Of a stretch of 64,000 bases of DNA, positions 16,921 to 26,777 are shown one piece after another. The number at the start of each line of letters is the position of its first letter. The first letter of the stretch is position 1. Made by a program: the position numbers and the translations under genes. The DNA comes from Vreelandella arcis (GTDB lineage Bacteria; Pseudomonadota; Gammaproteobacteria; Pseudomonadales; Halomonadaceae): the NCBI RefSeq assembly GCF_900103865.1, contig NZ_FNII01000004.1, forward strand, positions 62,001-126,000, given 5' to 3'. The notes under the pieces are model-generated. The model did no database searches. It was given only the letters and a program-made list of their open reading frames with translations, and was not told where the DNA came from.

Positions 16921-16948
16921 AAAGCGCTGGCCTCTCAGCCAGCGCTTT
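16921..16948 (-). terminator. Terminator downstream of zinT
   Basis: A perfect 11-bp stem (AAAGCGCTGGC / GCCAGCGCTTT) with a 6-nt loop is followed on the minus strand by a T-rich stretch (GCTGTTT). It lies 49 bp past the zinT stop. Confidence 0.65.
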
Positions 16949-16997
16949 GTCGTCACTCGAACACACTAAAAGGCGTTTTCGCTTCGCCCGTAACGGT

Positions 16998-17708
<711 letters not shown>

Positions 17709-17751
17709 TTTCAATTGCTCCTTTTGCTGTTTACAGACCATTCTATGGCAC

Positions 17752-17774
17752 AAAAAGATACAATATAACATTCC
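17752..17774 (-). promoter_or_regulatory. Zur-box-like operator of zinT
   Basis: AAAAAGATACA-A-TATAACATTCC compared with the gammaproteobacterial Zur palindrome GAAATGTTATA-N-TATAACATTTC matches 10 of 11 bases in the right arm and 7 of 11 in the left. It is 44 nt upstream of the zinT ATG. zinT is a known Zur target elsewhere, which supports the reading. Confidence 0.65.
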
Positions 17775-17830
17775 ATTTATCAAACCCATTCTAGAGCAGG
17801 ACATGACCTGAGCGCGGGTAAGTCGACCCT

Positions 17831-18772
17831 CTATCCAAGCAGTCGCTCCACAATGGCATGATAAACAGGTATGCCCAGCATCACGTTGAGCGGGAAAGTG
17901 ATACCCAGCGATGCCAACATGGCCAGGCCGATATTGGCCTCAGGAATGGCGGCACGCATCGCCGCAGGCGCGGCAATATAGGAGGCACTGGCGGCCAGCG
18001 CGGCCAGCATCACCACCGACCCGATCGGCAGTCCCAATGCCACGCCCAACAGCATGCCAAGCAGCGACAGCAACGGCGGCGCCACCAGCGCAAAGGTGAC
18101 CAAGCGCCAATGGTGCCAGGGCATCGGCCTAAGCGTTTGCGCGGCAGTCAGACCCATTTCCAACAGGAACATCGCCAGCACGCCTTTGAACGCACCGGTA
18201 AACAGGGTGGTGACTTCCTCGCCCTGGAAAGGCCCGTAGAGCGCACCGATCAACACCCCGCCCGCCAGCAGAATGACGCCGCGATTGGTCAGGGTTTCAT
18301 GCCAAAGCTTGCGCGTGCTTTCCTTGACCGCAGCGCCCTGATAGCGCCTGAACAGCGCGATAGCCACCATGATCGCGGGCAGCTCCATTGCCACCAGGTA
18401 AAGCGTGACTTCACTGCCGACCAGCAGATCACGGGCCTCCACGTAGGCAAGCGCCACCGCAAAGGTGCCTGCGCTAACCGAGCCGTAATGGGCGGCAATG
18501 CTGGCACTGTCGGCGGCAGAAAGGCGCACGAGGCGCCGCAAAACAGGCATCAGCATGAGCGGTATCAGTGCCGAGAGCAGTGCTACGCCTAACAGTTCGG
18601 GCACCAACCCCCAATGCAGGTTGCCGTGAAGTGCCATGCCACCCTTTAAGCCGATGGTCAGCATCAACAGCAGGCTCAGGGTGTCGTAGGTGGCCTTGGG
18701 CACTTCCAGATCCGACTTTACCGCCCCGGCGACAAGCCCCAGCAGAAAAAACATCACCACAATATCCGGCAT
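17831..18772 (-). CDS. SbtA-like sodium-dependent bicarbonate transporter family protein
   Basis: 313-residue integral membrane protein of the Sbt_1 family (formerly DUF897) with about ten hydrophobic segments. Family signatures are visible: HYGSVSAGTFAVALAYVE near 90 and SASYIAAPAAMRAAIPEANIGLAMLASLGITFPLNV near the C-terminus, the two pseudo-repeat cores. Characterised members (cyanobacterial SbtA) take up bicarbonate with Na+. In non-autotrophs the role may be to supply anaplerotic bicarbonate. It is divergent from a LysR-type regulator, the arrangement commonly seen for LysR targets. Substrate is inferred from the family only. Confidence 0.87.
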   Translation of the reverse strand: MPDIVVMFFLLGLVAGAVKSDLEVPKATYDTLSLLLMLTIGLKGGMALHGNLHWGLVPELLGVALLSALIPLMLMPVLRRLVRLSAADSASIAAHYGSVSAGTFAVALAYVEARDLLVGSEVTLYLVAMELPAIMVAIALFRRYQGAAVKESTRKLWHETLTNRGVILLAGGVLIGALYGPFQGEEVTTLFTGAFKGVLAMFLLEMGLTAAQTLRPMPWHHWRLVTFALVAPPLLSLLGMLLGVALGLPIGSVVMLAALAASASYIAAPAAMRAAIPEANIGLAMLASLGITFPLNVMLGIPVYHAIVERLLG

Positions 18773-18858
18773 CGCGTTAGCTCCTCAGCATTAATTAAAA
18801 GAGGCTGCATCTTGCGATGGTGGTAGCAAGTTAACTAATCAAATATTTAAAAAAATTC

Positions 18859-18874
18859 ATAGATAATTATCTAT
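18859..18874. promoter_or_regulatory. Perfect 16-bp palindrome in the sbtA-like/LysR spacer
   Basis: ATAGATAATTATCTAT is its own reverse complement. It contains the T-N11-A form typical of LysR regulator sites and lies 45 bp upstream of the regulator ATG, overlapping a possible -10 element (TATACT, 18872-18877). It is a likely binding and autoregulation site. Confidence 0.6.
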
Positions 18875-18919
18875 ACTATCGAGAATGCTGATTCACTTAA
18901 GCGACAAACGAGCCCTTCC

Positions 18920-19888
18920 ATGAACATTCGTCAGCTGACCTTCCGACTGCTCCAGGTTTACGTCACCGTGGTGCGCTGCGGCTCGGTGAGCGAGGCCGCA
19001 CGTCAGTTACACCTTACCCAGCCAACGGTATCTCAGCAGCTCAAACGGCTGAGCGAGGCGGTCGGGGGCCCGCTGCTGGAGCACCATGCTCAAGGATTAA
19101 CCATGACCGCCACCGGGCAAGCGTTGTATCACGCCAGCCGCGATGTACTGGGCCGCTTTGATGACTTTGCCGACCAGCTCGGCGCGCTTCACCAAGGCAG
19201 CAAGGGGCGTTTCAGCATTGCCCTAGTGAATACCGCCCAGTACGTATTGCCACGCTTGCTTGGCCCATTTAGCCAGGCGTTTCCCGAAGTCGATGTAACC
19301 GTGCATATTGGCAACCGCCGTCAGGTACTGGCCCGCTTCGAACGCCATGAGGACGATCTTTATGTGTTCAGCCACCCGCCGGCGCTCTCCCATGCGGTGG
19401 CAGCGCGCTTCATGCGTAACCCGCTGGTCGCCATTGCGGCCGCTGGCCACCCAATGGCCCAGCAATCGTCGGTTGCCATGGAACAACTGCTCAATGAGCG
19501 ACTGTTACTGCGCGAGCCGGGCTCCGCCACACGCATGCTGCTGGAAAGCTGGCTGCAGGAGCATGGGCTCAACATGAAAACGACGCTACAGATGGCAAGC
19601 AACGAAGCAATTCGCGTCGGTGTAGCGGCGAGGATGGGCGTTGCCGTATTATCTGAACACGTGCTCCCCAAAGAGCACCCAGAGCTTGCGGTGCTGCCCA
19701 TTGAAGGACTCCCGATTGAGAGCCACTGGCAATTTATCGTGCGCAACGACCAGCGGCTACCACAGTCGGCTCAGCGCTTCTTGCACTACGTCGATGAGCA
19801 CCTCAACCAGTGGATTGAACCGCGCTTTGTATGCAATGAATTACCGGGGCTTTTGCGTTTGTACCCAACGTTTCCGCTACGCGGATAA
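18920..19888 (+). CDS. LysR-type transcriptional regulator
   Basis: 322 residues. N-terminal winged helix-turn-helix (LLQVYVTVVRCGSVSEAARQLHLTQPTVSQQLKRL, about 10-60) and a C-terminal periplasmic-binding-like co-inducer domain (about 95-295). The early residues resemble the CbbR/CmpR branch of the family, which senses carbon metabolites, and it is divergent from a bicarbonate-transporter-like gene. Together these suggest control of inorganic-carbon uptake. This is an inference; the effector is unknown. A gene for a Ca2+ exchanger follows 90 bp downstream in the same direction but is probably separate. Confidence 0.92.
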   Translation: MNIRQLTFRLLQVYVTVVRCGSVSEAARQLHLTQPTVSQQLKRLSEAVGGPLLEHHAQGLTMTATGQALYHASRDVLGRFDDFADQLGALHQGSKGRFSIALVNTAQYVLPRLLGPFSQAFPEVDVTVHIGNRRQVLARFERHEDDLYVFSHPPALSHAVAARFMRNPLVAIAAAGHPMAQQSSVAMEQLLNERLLLREPGSATRMLLESWLQEHGLNMKTTLQMASNEAIRVGVAARMGVAVLSEHVLPKEHPELAVLPIEGLPIESHWQFIVRNDQRLPQSAQRFLHYVDEHLNQWIEPRFVCNELPGLLRLYPTFPLRG

Positions 19889-19978
19889 AAGACGCGTTAT
19901 AAAGTGGTTTCCAGCCGTCACCAATCCAACTAATCTTAGAGCACTTCTGCTCGCGACTCTCAATGAGGGACACATAAA

Positions 19979-20935
19979 ATGCTGTATGCCTTGAGTTTAT
20001 TGGCGGGAATCGGCTTTCTGACCCTGGGCGGCGAGGCCTTAATACGCGGTGCTGTGGCTGGGGCACAACGTGCGGGCGTTTCCCCACTTTTAACCGGGTT
20101 AGTCGTTGTGGGTTTTGGCACGTCAGCCCCTGAGTTAGTGGTATCGATAGACGCGGCTATGAACCAGCAGCCGGATATTGCGATAGGCAATATCGTGGGC
20201 AGCAATATCGGCAATATTTTATTGATTTTTGGATTATGCGCCATTATCTGCCCGATGACCGTGCAACCCCAGGCGCTTCGCCGTGACGGTGTAGTGGTGG
20301 TAGGCGCCAGCGTTCTGTTTATTGGCTTAGCGTATAGCGGTGCTCTCGGACGCCTTGATGCGGCTATTTTCCTCGCCTGCTTGGCCGGTTATCTGATTTG
20401 GGCTTACCTCAGTGAACGTCAGCAAACGATTCCAGCCGCACAGATGCACGCCTCCGAAGCAGATGAAGTGAGCGCACTGCCTAAAACCGGCCTCACCATT
20501 GTCATCGCGTTGGCTCTGGGCCTAGCCCTGCTGATTGGCGGTTCCCAACTCCTGCTTTACGGCGCCATTGGCTTGGCCAAAGCCATGGGGATTTCAGAAG
20601 CGGTCATCGGCTTAACCATCGTGGCGGTAGGTACCTCACTGCCGGAAATGGCCGTTTCAGTCATCGCCGCCCTGCGTCGCCATGCCGATGTCGCCGTAGG
20701 AAATATTCTGGGCAGTAATATCTTCAACCTTCTCGGCATTCTGGGAGTGTCGGCATTTTTACAACCGCTGCCCATTGCTGACCGAGTGAGTGCTTTCGAT
20801 CAGTGGATAATGCTCGGGGCCGCCAGCGTATTGATGGTTTTCCTGTATACGGGGATGCGTTTATCGCGTATCGAAGGCGCTCTACTGTTAGGCGGTTACG
20901 CTGGCTATTTGGCGTTAAGCTTTAGCGTATTTTGA
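19979..20935 (+). CDS. CaCA family Ca2+/Na+ (or Ca2+/H+) exchanger, YrbG-like
   Basis: 318-residue antiporter with ten predicted membrane spans in two inverted halves. The two alpha repeats are present: VVGFGTSAPELVVSIDAA (about 43-60) with NIVGSNIGNILLIFG, and VAVGTSLPEMAVSVIAA (about 215-235) with NILGSNIFNLLGILG. The paired Glu residues bind the cation. A central cytoplasmic loop (about 145-165) separates the halves. A GAGGGA site precedes the ATG. The gene stands alone, followed by nhaD; both fit ion homeostasis in a halophile. Confidence 0.94.
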   Translation: MLYALSLLAGIGFLTLGGEALIRGAVAGAQRAGVSPLLTGLVVVGFGTSAPELVVSIDAAMNQQPDIAIGNIVGSNIGNILLIFGLCAIICPMTVQPQALRRDGVVVVGASVLFIGLAYSGALGRLDAAIFLACLAGYLIWAYLSERQQTIPAAQMHASEADEVSALPKTGLTIVIALALGLALLIGGSQLLLYGAIGLAKAMGISEAVIGLTIVAVGTSLPEMAVSVIAALRRHADVAVGNILGSNIFNLLGILGVSAFLQPLPIADRVSAFDQWIMLGAASVLMVFLYTGMRLSRIEGALLLGGYAGYLALSFSVF

Positions 20936-21122
20936 TAAGAAAAACTGATGATTCACTAAGTTACCATTACCTAAACGATTAATTTGCTAAAAAAAGACCC
21001 GTAGTGCTTAAGAACCGCTACATTCATTCGCTTTTATTACGTATTGCGTCGCAATAAAGACTGGTAGAATGTCGCGGTTTTTAATCCCATCCTATAAACC
21101 TAACGAAAGGAAACGCATCGTC

Positions 21123-22598
21123 ATGCCTTTTTTTCGACCCTCATGCCAGCCACGATTCGATCGTCGCTGGCTTTTTTTGTTGTCAGCCTTGCTACTGGTT
21201 TTCAGTCCTGCCGTGCTGGCCGTCACCGGTGAGCTCGACCTCACCCAGTCTGTCGTCGGCTTTTTTGCACTAGGCATTTTTGTTTTGGCCTATGCGTTGG
21301 TGATGGCCGAAGAAAAAATCCATATGCGCAAGTCCAAGCCAGTTCTCGTCGCCGCCGGTATCATTTGGAGCCTCATCGGCTGGGTGTATGTCCAAAACGG
21401 CATGTCGGATGCATCAGAGCATGCCTTCCGCGTGACGTTACTGGAGTTCACCGAGCTGATGCTGTTCTTGCTGGTGGCCATGACGTATATCAACGCCATG
21501 GAAGAGCGCCGGGTGTTCGATGCGTTGCGCTCGTGGATGCTGCGCATGGGTTTCAACTACCGCTCGTTATTTTGGCTAACCGGCGGTTTGGCATTTGTGC
21601 TGTCTCCTATTGCGGATAACCTAACCACGGCACTACTAATGTGTGCAGTGGTGACCAAAGTCGCCGAGGGTGATAAGCGCTTTATCAACATGGCGTGTAT
21701 TAACATTGTGGTGGCTGCAAACGCGGGCGGTGCCTTTAGCCCCTTCGGCGATATTACCACCCTCATGGTCTGGCAGGCAGGCATCGTGCCATTCCAGGAT
21801 TTCTTTATTCTGTTCTTGCCGTCACTGGTGAATTTCTTGATCCCAGCCGTGATCATGAGCTTTTTTATTCCCAACAAGAAGCCGGAAAGTGTTCAAGAAG
21901 ACGTATGGATGAAGCGTGGTGCGCGCCGCATCGTGGTGCTCTTTTTGCTAACCATTACCACCGCTGTTTTGTGTCATACACTGCTGCATCTTCCACCGGT
22001 GCTCGGCATGATGACCGGTCTTGGCTACCTGCAGTTTTTTGGTTACTACCTGCGCCGCAGCCTACCGCGTTCGCTGGAGCGCAAACGCGAACGCTACAGC
22101 CGCCGTGGCGATAATAAGAAGCTTGAACAGTTGGGTAGTGTGGTACCGTTCGATGTTTTCAACCGCGTTGCACGCGCCGAGTGGGATACCTTGTTATTCT
22201 TCTACGGCGTCGTCATGTGCGTGGGCGGACTAGGCTTTATGGGCTATCTCGGTCTGCTCTCGGAAGCGCTGTATATCGGCTGGAACGCAACCTGGGCTAA
22301 CATCGCGCTAGGGGTTATCTCAGCGGTCGTGGATAATATTCCGGTCATGTTTGCCGTGTTAACGATGGAGCCTGATATGTCGCACGGCCACTGGTTGCTC
22401 ATTACGCTAACGGCGGGGGTCGGTGGCAGCTTGCTATCGATTGGTTCCGCCGCCGGCGTGGCGGTCATGGGCCAAGCCCGGGGCGCATATACCTTTATGG
22501 GTCACTTGAAATGGTCACCGGTGATCTTGTTGGGTTATATCGCCAGTATCCTGGTGCACATGTGGCTAAACGCGGAGAGCTTTGCCCTGTTTGGTTAG
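21123..22598 (+). CDS. nhaD: NhaD-type Na+/H+ antiporter
   Basis: 491-residue membrane antiporter of the ArsB/NhaD superfamily that expels Na+ or Li+ in exchange for H+; known from Vibrio, Halomonas and Alkalimonas. Visible features are many membrane spans, the conserved SPIADNLTTALLMCAVV (about 160-178), NAGGAFSPFGDITTLMVWQ (about 200-218) and a second half with AVVDNIPVMFAVL and GSLLSIGSAAGVAVMG. The ATG at 21123 follows AAAGGAAA. An upstream in-frame ATG at 21069 lies inside a candidate promoter (TTGCGT, 21044-21049; TAGAAT, 21065-21070; spacing only 15), so it is unlikely. A perfect terminator follows. Confidence 0.95.
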   Translation: MPFFRPSCQPRFDRRWLFLLSALLLVFSPAVLAVTGELDLTQSVVGFFALGIFVLAYALVMAEEKIHMRKSKPVLVAAGIIWSLIGWVYVQNGMSDASEHAFRVTLLEFTELMLFLLVAMTYINAMEERRVFDALRSWMLRMGFNYRSLFWLTGGLAFVLSPIADNLTTALLMCAVVTKVAEGDKRFINMACINIVVAANAGGAFSPFGDITTLMVWQAGIVPFQDFFILFLPSLVNFLIPAVIMSFFIPNKKPESVQEDVWMKRGARRIVVLFLLTITTAVLCHTLLHLPPVLGMMTGLGYLQFFGYYLRRSLPRSLERKRERYSRRGDNKKLEQLGSVVPFDVFNRVARAEWDTLLFFYGVVMCVGGLGFMGYLGLLSEALYIGWNATWANIALGVISAVVDNIPVMFAVLTMEPDMSHGHWLLITLTAGVGGSLLSIGSAAGVAVMGQARGAYTFMGHLKWSPVILLGYIASILVHMWLNAESFALFG

Positions 22599-22621
22599 CG
22601 ACGCTATCGCACGCTGATACG

Positions 22622-22653
22622 AGCCCTGCCGCTTATTGCGGTGGGGCTTTTTT
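22622..22653 (+). terminator. Intrinsic terminator of nhaD
   Basis: The stem AGCCCTGCCGC / GCGGTGGGGCT with loop TTATT is followed by six T. The T run reaches into the stop codon of the convergent downstream gene. Confidence 0.9.
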
Positions 22654-25237
22654 AGTCAAACAGGTCATCGATAGGTTTAGGGCGTCCCAGTAAATAGCCT
22701 TGATATCGATAGCAGCCATGGCCTTTTAACCAGTCCAACTGGGCCTGGGTTTCCACACCTTCTGCAACCACCACCAATCCTAAACTGACCGCCAGCAGAA
22801 TAATCGTGTCCACGATGGCCGCATCGGCCTTATCAGCCTGCAGTTCGCGGACAAATGACTGGTCAATCTTAAGCTCATCAAGGGGCAAGCGCTTCAGATA
22901 GCTTAACGACGAATAGCCCGTGCCAAAATCATCCAACGCAAAGCGGATTCCCTGTTCACGCAGCTTAAGCATAGTATGGCGCACGCGGGTCGGGTCGCGC
23001 ATAAGCAAACTTTCGGTGACTTCTAATACGAGACGGTTTGGGGGCGCTTGGGTTTGCCTTAGGCAGTTGTCCACACGCCGAATAAAATCGGGCTGCTGGA
23101 ACTGAACCGAGCTAACGTTAACCGAGATGGTCAGCGGTTCATAAGCAGTTTGCTGCGACCACTTGGCCAGTTGCTGACAAGCTTGTGTTAATACCCAATC
23201 GCCAATCGGAATAATCAGGCCGTTCTCCTCGGCCAGCGGAATGAACTCAGCGGGCGAGACCCAGCCGCGCTCGGGATGATACCAACGCAGCAGCGCCTCC
23301 ACCCCGGTCGTAACGCCCTTCTGGTTCACCTGAATCTGGTAATGCAGCTCAAGCTCATGGCGGGACAACGCATGATGGAGATCGGCTTCCAGGTTGGCCC
23401 GTTCCAGCACGCTGGTTTGCATATCCACATTGAAAAAACGCAGCGTGTTGCCGCCGGCTAACTTGGCTTGTTGAAGCGCCATATCCGCCTGCTGCAGAAC
23501 ACGGTTCAGCGGGCTGGATTCGCCATTGAAGAGTGCCAACCCGACGCTGGCACTGATGGGCAGCGAGCGACTATTGCGTAATTGGTGAATCGTCGTCATC
23601 AGTTTCCGCGCGATGCGTTCGGCTTTGGCGGCGGCTTTTTCTTGTTGTTCATCCAACTGATTAAGCAGCACGACGAATTCGTCACTGCTGAAGCGCGCCA
23701 GAGTCGCGTCGCTGTCTAACGCTTGGGTAAGCTGCTCAGCCACATTGATCAACAGCTGGTCGCCACTGGCATGCCCTTGCAGATCGTTCACCAGCCGAAA
23801 ATGGTCAAGATCAACGACCAGTAGCGCACCGTATTGCTTACCGTGCACATTTTCCTCGACGATAGCCGACAGAGACTCCATGAGCAGGCGACGATTGGGT
23901 AGCCCCGTCAGCGCATCATAGAAAGCCAGATAATGCGTACGCGACTGCATCTCTAAATACTCGGTCAGCTCGGTGGAGATACCACACAGCGAAGGGGGAC
24001 CGCCAGGCGTGAAGGCCAGCGGCATTTTGATCGTCAAGAAGGTTCTAGCCTGCTTGTCGTGCTTTAAGACATTGCTCTCTTCTATGGTGGTTTTTTCACC
24101 CGACACCAGCACGCGGCGGTCTACCTGGGCGATTTCAGCGGCCGTGGTGGCATCGAAGAACGCCTCATCACGCTGCCCGATGATGGCCTCCTCAGGGCAG
24201 CCAAACAGCTCGCTAATGCGTCTATTTACGTACTGGTAGGTCAGGTCTGGAGACTTGATGTAGATGTAGGCATCAACGCTATCCAAGATGGTCGCGAGCA
24301 TGGCCTCGTTGGTTGCCAAACGCACCCGTTGGTTGGCAATACGCCGCTTCATCAGCAAGCTCCCCGCTAGCACCACCGCGAACAAACCCAGCAGCCCGGC
24401 TACTCCCCAACGCAGCCATGGTGATTGGGGAGTCGAGGACATGACTCCCGTTTGCCATGCTTGCAGCGTGGCAAAGTAGTGCGAATTGCTATCTGCTTTC
24501 CAGCGCGTTAGCTGCTCATCAATGCGCATGAGCACCTCTTGAGGCAGCAATGGCGAAGCGGCGTAGTAAAGCTGCACGGGCTGAAAAACCACCGGAGTCG
24601 CCACCAAACCTACTGACTCCGCACGCCATTCGCCGAACTGACGGCTTGCCGCTGCTGCGTCAGCCTCTTCTCCGGCCACCCGCGCGAACCCCTCTTCAAA
24701 GGTATCAACGCGAATCCAGTCAACCGATAGGCCAAAACGTCGGGTAATATCCATGAGGTAGCGCTGCTGAATGGAACCCTCAACGACCGCCACGCGTTTG
24801 CCTGCCAAATCCACGACCGCTTCAATGGCCATCCCTTCGCGCTGATAAAGCTGCGACCAGCTGTACAGTACCGGTTCTTCGTGGAACACAAAGCGCTGGG
24901 CACGTGACTCATTCCTGGCCACATCGGGCAACAAATCTATCTCACCGCTTTCCAGCAGATTCAAACAACGTTGCCACTCGCAAACAACGTGCTCAATTTG
25001 CCAGGCTTCGCGCTCGGCTATCGCCCACAGCAAATCGCCAAACATGCCGTCCAGCCGTTGCTGATCGTTGAGAAACACTTTCGGGGGGTTGTGGTAAACA
25101 CCGACTCGCAGGGGCTCATCCGCCATTAGAACAGGCGTCACCAGCAGACTGCCCAGGGCAAAAACACTGCTGCCAATGCGACATCGAACAACCTGGTATA
25201 GCCTACCGTGAGGTTTGGTCACCGCCAACGCTAGCAT
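22652..25237 (-). CDS. Periplasmic-sensor PAS-GGDEF-EAL protein (likely c-di-GMP phosphodiesterase)
   Basis: 861 residues. A signal-anchor region (about 20-40) is followed by a periplasmic family-3 solute-binding domain (about 40-265: LRVGVYHNPPKVF, GEIDLLPDVARNESRAQRF). Then come one membrane span (about 277-296), a PAS domain (about 310-430), GGDEF (about 435-600) and EAL (about 610-855). The GGDEF active-site loop reads SSDEF at 517-521, so cyclase activity is doubtful. The EAL half keeps VEALLRW, the DDFGTGYSS loop and LKIDQSFV, consistent with active c-di-GMP hydrolysis. It probably couples a periplasmic amino-acid-like ligand to c-di-GMP turnover. Ligand unknown. Confidence 0.92.
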   Translation of the reverse strand: MLALAVTKPHGRLYQVVRCRIGSSVFALGSLLVTPVLMADEPLRVGVYHNPPKVFLNDQQRLDGMFGDLLWAIAEREAWQIEHVVCEWQRCLNLLESGEIDLLPDVARNESRAQRFVFHEEPVLYSWSQLYQREGMAIEAVVDLAGKRVAVVEGSIQQRYLMDITRRFGLSVDWIRVDTFEEGFARVAGEEADAAAASRQFGEWRAESVGLVATPVVFQPVQLYYAASPLLPQEVLMRIDEQLTRWKADSNSHYFATLQAWQTGVMSSTPQSPWLRWGVAGLLGLFAVVLAGSLLMKRRIANQRVRLATNEAMLATILDSVDAYIYIKSPDLTYQYVNRRISELFGCPEEAIIGQRDEAFFDATTAAEIAQVDRRVLVSGEKTTIEESNVLKHDKQARTFLTIKMPLAFTPGGPPSLCGISTELTEYLEMQSRTHYLAFYDALTGLPNRRLLMESLSAIVEENVHGKQYGALLVVDLDHFRLVNDLQGHASGDQLLINVAEQLTQALDSDATLARFSSDEFVVLLNQLDEQQEKAAAKAERIARKLMTTIHQLRNSRSLPISASVGLALFNGESSPLNRVLQQADMALQQAKLAGGNTLRFFNVDMQTSVLERANLEADLHHALSRHELELHYQIQVNQKGVTTGVEALLRWYHPERGWVSPAEFIPLAEENGLIIPIGDWVLTQACQQLAKWSQQTAYEPLTISVNVSSVQFQQPDFIRRVDNCLRQTQAPPNRLVLEVTESLLMRDPTRVRHTMLKLREQGIRFALDDFGTGYSSLSYLKRLPLDELKIDQSFVRELQADKADAAIVDTIILLAVSLGLVVVAEGVETQAQLDWLKGHGCYRYQGYLLGRPKPIDDLFD

Positions 25238-25245
25238 AAGGCTGA

Positions 25246-25917
25246 TTAGCTACCTGGCATGGACAGTGGCCCCGCGCGCTCAACGACGCGCTGCCAAGCC
25301 AAGTCGGCTTCAATGCGCTCGATGAAACGGGCAATCGCCGGGTAAGGCGTCAGCGACTGCGTCGCCGCCACCGCCTGAAGCGGAAAGCTCATCTGGATAT
25401 CAGCGCCACTGGGCCAGGGACCCGCAAAATGCCCGTGCGAAGCCAAATAGTCATCAATAAAGCGCAGATGCTGTTTAATCTGCGGGTGTAAAAAGGTGTT
25501 GTTGACGGTGCGCGTTATGCCTTGGGTGATCGGTTTGACGAACCAGGGCGAGCGCTTAGGCAGTTGACCAAACACCAGTTGCATGACCAGCAAGGGCATT
25601 AACGAGCCTTCGGCGTAATGCAGCCAATAACGATAATCCACCCAGTCGTGGGTATTATCGCTATCCGGCTGGCAGCGACCCTGACCATAACGCTGCAGAA
25701 GGTAGTCGATAATCGCGCCGGACTCAGCGATCGTCAGTTCGCCGTCGGTAATCACCGGCGACTTACCCAACGGATGTACATCTTTTAGCGCCGCGGGAGC
25801 TTGCTGCGTGGAAGCGTCACGTTGATAAACGATTACCTCGTAGTCCAACTCAAGCGTTTCGAGAAGCCATAAAATGCGGTGCGAGCGGGACTTTTCGAGA
25901 TGATGGACGTGAATCAT
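25246..25917 (-). CDS. Glutathione S-transferase family protein
   Basis: 223 residues. Thioredoxin-fold N-terminal domain (about 1-78) opens MIHVHHLEKSRSHRILWLLETL, with the ESGAIIDYLL glutathione gamma-Glu binding motif near 65-75 preceded by LGKSPVITDG. An all-helical C-terminal domain follows. The start at 25917 is supported by GGAGAG; an in-frame start 11 codons earlier gives no similarity. The residue at the usual Ser/Tyr catalytic place appears to be Ser-10 or Ser-12. It lies 8 bp upstream of the PAS-GGDEF-EAL gene on the same strand, so the two may be co-transcribed, though no functional link is evident. Confidence 0.92.
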   Translation of the reverse strand: MIHVHHLEKSRSHRILWLLETLELDYEVIVYQRDASTQQAPAALKDVHPLGKSPVITDGELTIAESGAIIDYLLQRYGQGRCQPDSDNTHDWVDYRYWLHYAEGSLMPLLVMQLVFGQLPKRSPWFVKPITQGITRTVNNTFLHPQIKQHLRFIDDYLASHGHFAGPWPSGADIQMSFPLQAVAATQSLTPYPAIARFIERIEADLAWQRVVERAGPLSMPGS

Positions 25918-26056
25918 AGGCTCTCCATGGGCAATTAAGCATGCCAGCATTACGCTGGCACCAGACTTCCTTTCACTGTGCGCAAGATCAGCATAGCAGC
26001 GTTAACCGTAAAGGAGGAAACCCCTGTTTTACCTCGTTTCCAACACTAAGCTAATC

Positions 26057-26632
26057 TTAGGTTCGGCGCTCAGAATTACGCCTTGAGAGACCATCCAATG
26101 GCGACCATCGCCCCTCTAGCCACGGGGCCAATAGTCGCGTCGAGAGGGGAATAAACACACCCACCATTACCGGCGTGAGCATCAGTGTGCTAACCAAAAC
26201 GCGGGGCAGCATTGGCCAGTCGGCCAGCGCACTGCCAAATATCCAGTTAAACAGCAGCGAAACAGGGAAAAACGCCAGCCATACCGCCACGGCTTGCTTC
26301 CAGCGGGGCGGAGCAGGCGAGTGCGTTTGAAACCAAGCGTCGAGCCCCGTGGCGCGATGTTCATGGGGCGCATCAAACAAGCCTTGGCCACGGGCGAGCC
26401 AGGCACGCCGAGAGGCCGAATGCTCCCAGGTAGCCAGTGTATCGGCACTGCTAAAGCGGAAGATAATTTGGTACTCGTCGTCACCCGCCGGCGGCGCTAA
26501 CACGCCGGAGCCCAGGTAACCAGGAAAGTCAGCCGCCAATTGGCGACCTTCATTGAGCCAGCGAGTAAAATGCGGGTAGCGACCTTTCGCAACGCGGCGC
26601 GCCACCATTAAGGTGACCGGTGAGGCAGACAT
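26057..26632 (-). CDS. ABM-domain protein with two C-terminal membrane segments
   Basis: 191 residues. Residues about 1-105 form a ferredoxin-like alpha/beta-barrel of the antibiotic biosynthesis monooxygenase (ABM) type (VTLMVARRVAKGRYPHFTRWLNEG, EYQIIFRFSSADTLATWEHS). Two hydrophobic segments follow (about 112-135 and 145-168), then a basic tail. This fusion class is common in proteobacteria and has no established reaction. It stands alone between the GST gene and a small-gene pair. Function is not assigned; membrane anchoring of the ABM domain on the cytoplasmic side is inferred. Confidence 0.8.
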   Translation of the reverse strand: MSASPVTLMVARRVAKGRYPHFTRWLNEGRQLAADFPGYLGSGVLAPPAGDDEYQIIFRFSSADTLATWEHSASRRAWLARGQGLFDAPHEHRATGLDAWFQTHSPAPPRWKQAVAVWLAFFPVSLLFNWIFGSALADWPMLPRVLVSTLMLTPVMVGVFIPLSTRLLAPWLEGRWSPLDGLSRRNSERRT

Positions 26633-26777
26633 GGTATATCTCCTGATGACTTAGCAGCTATGGCCGGGTAGGCAGGCTGCTTACGTCCCGGCGGGTAAGC
26701 CGAGACGCTGCATTGAAGACACCATTATAGCCTAAGTTGCGATTTTATATTGCTAACAGGGTACCACCTTGGCGCAT

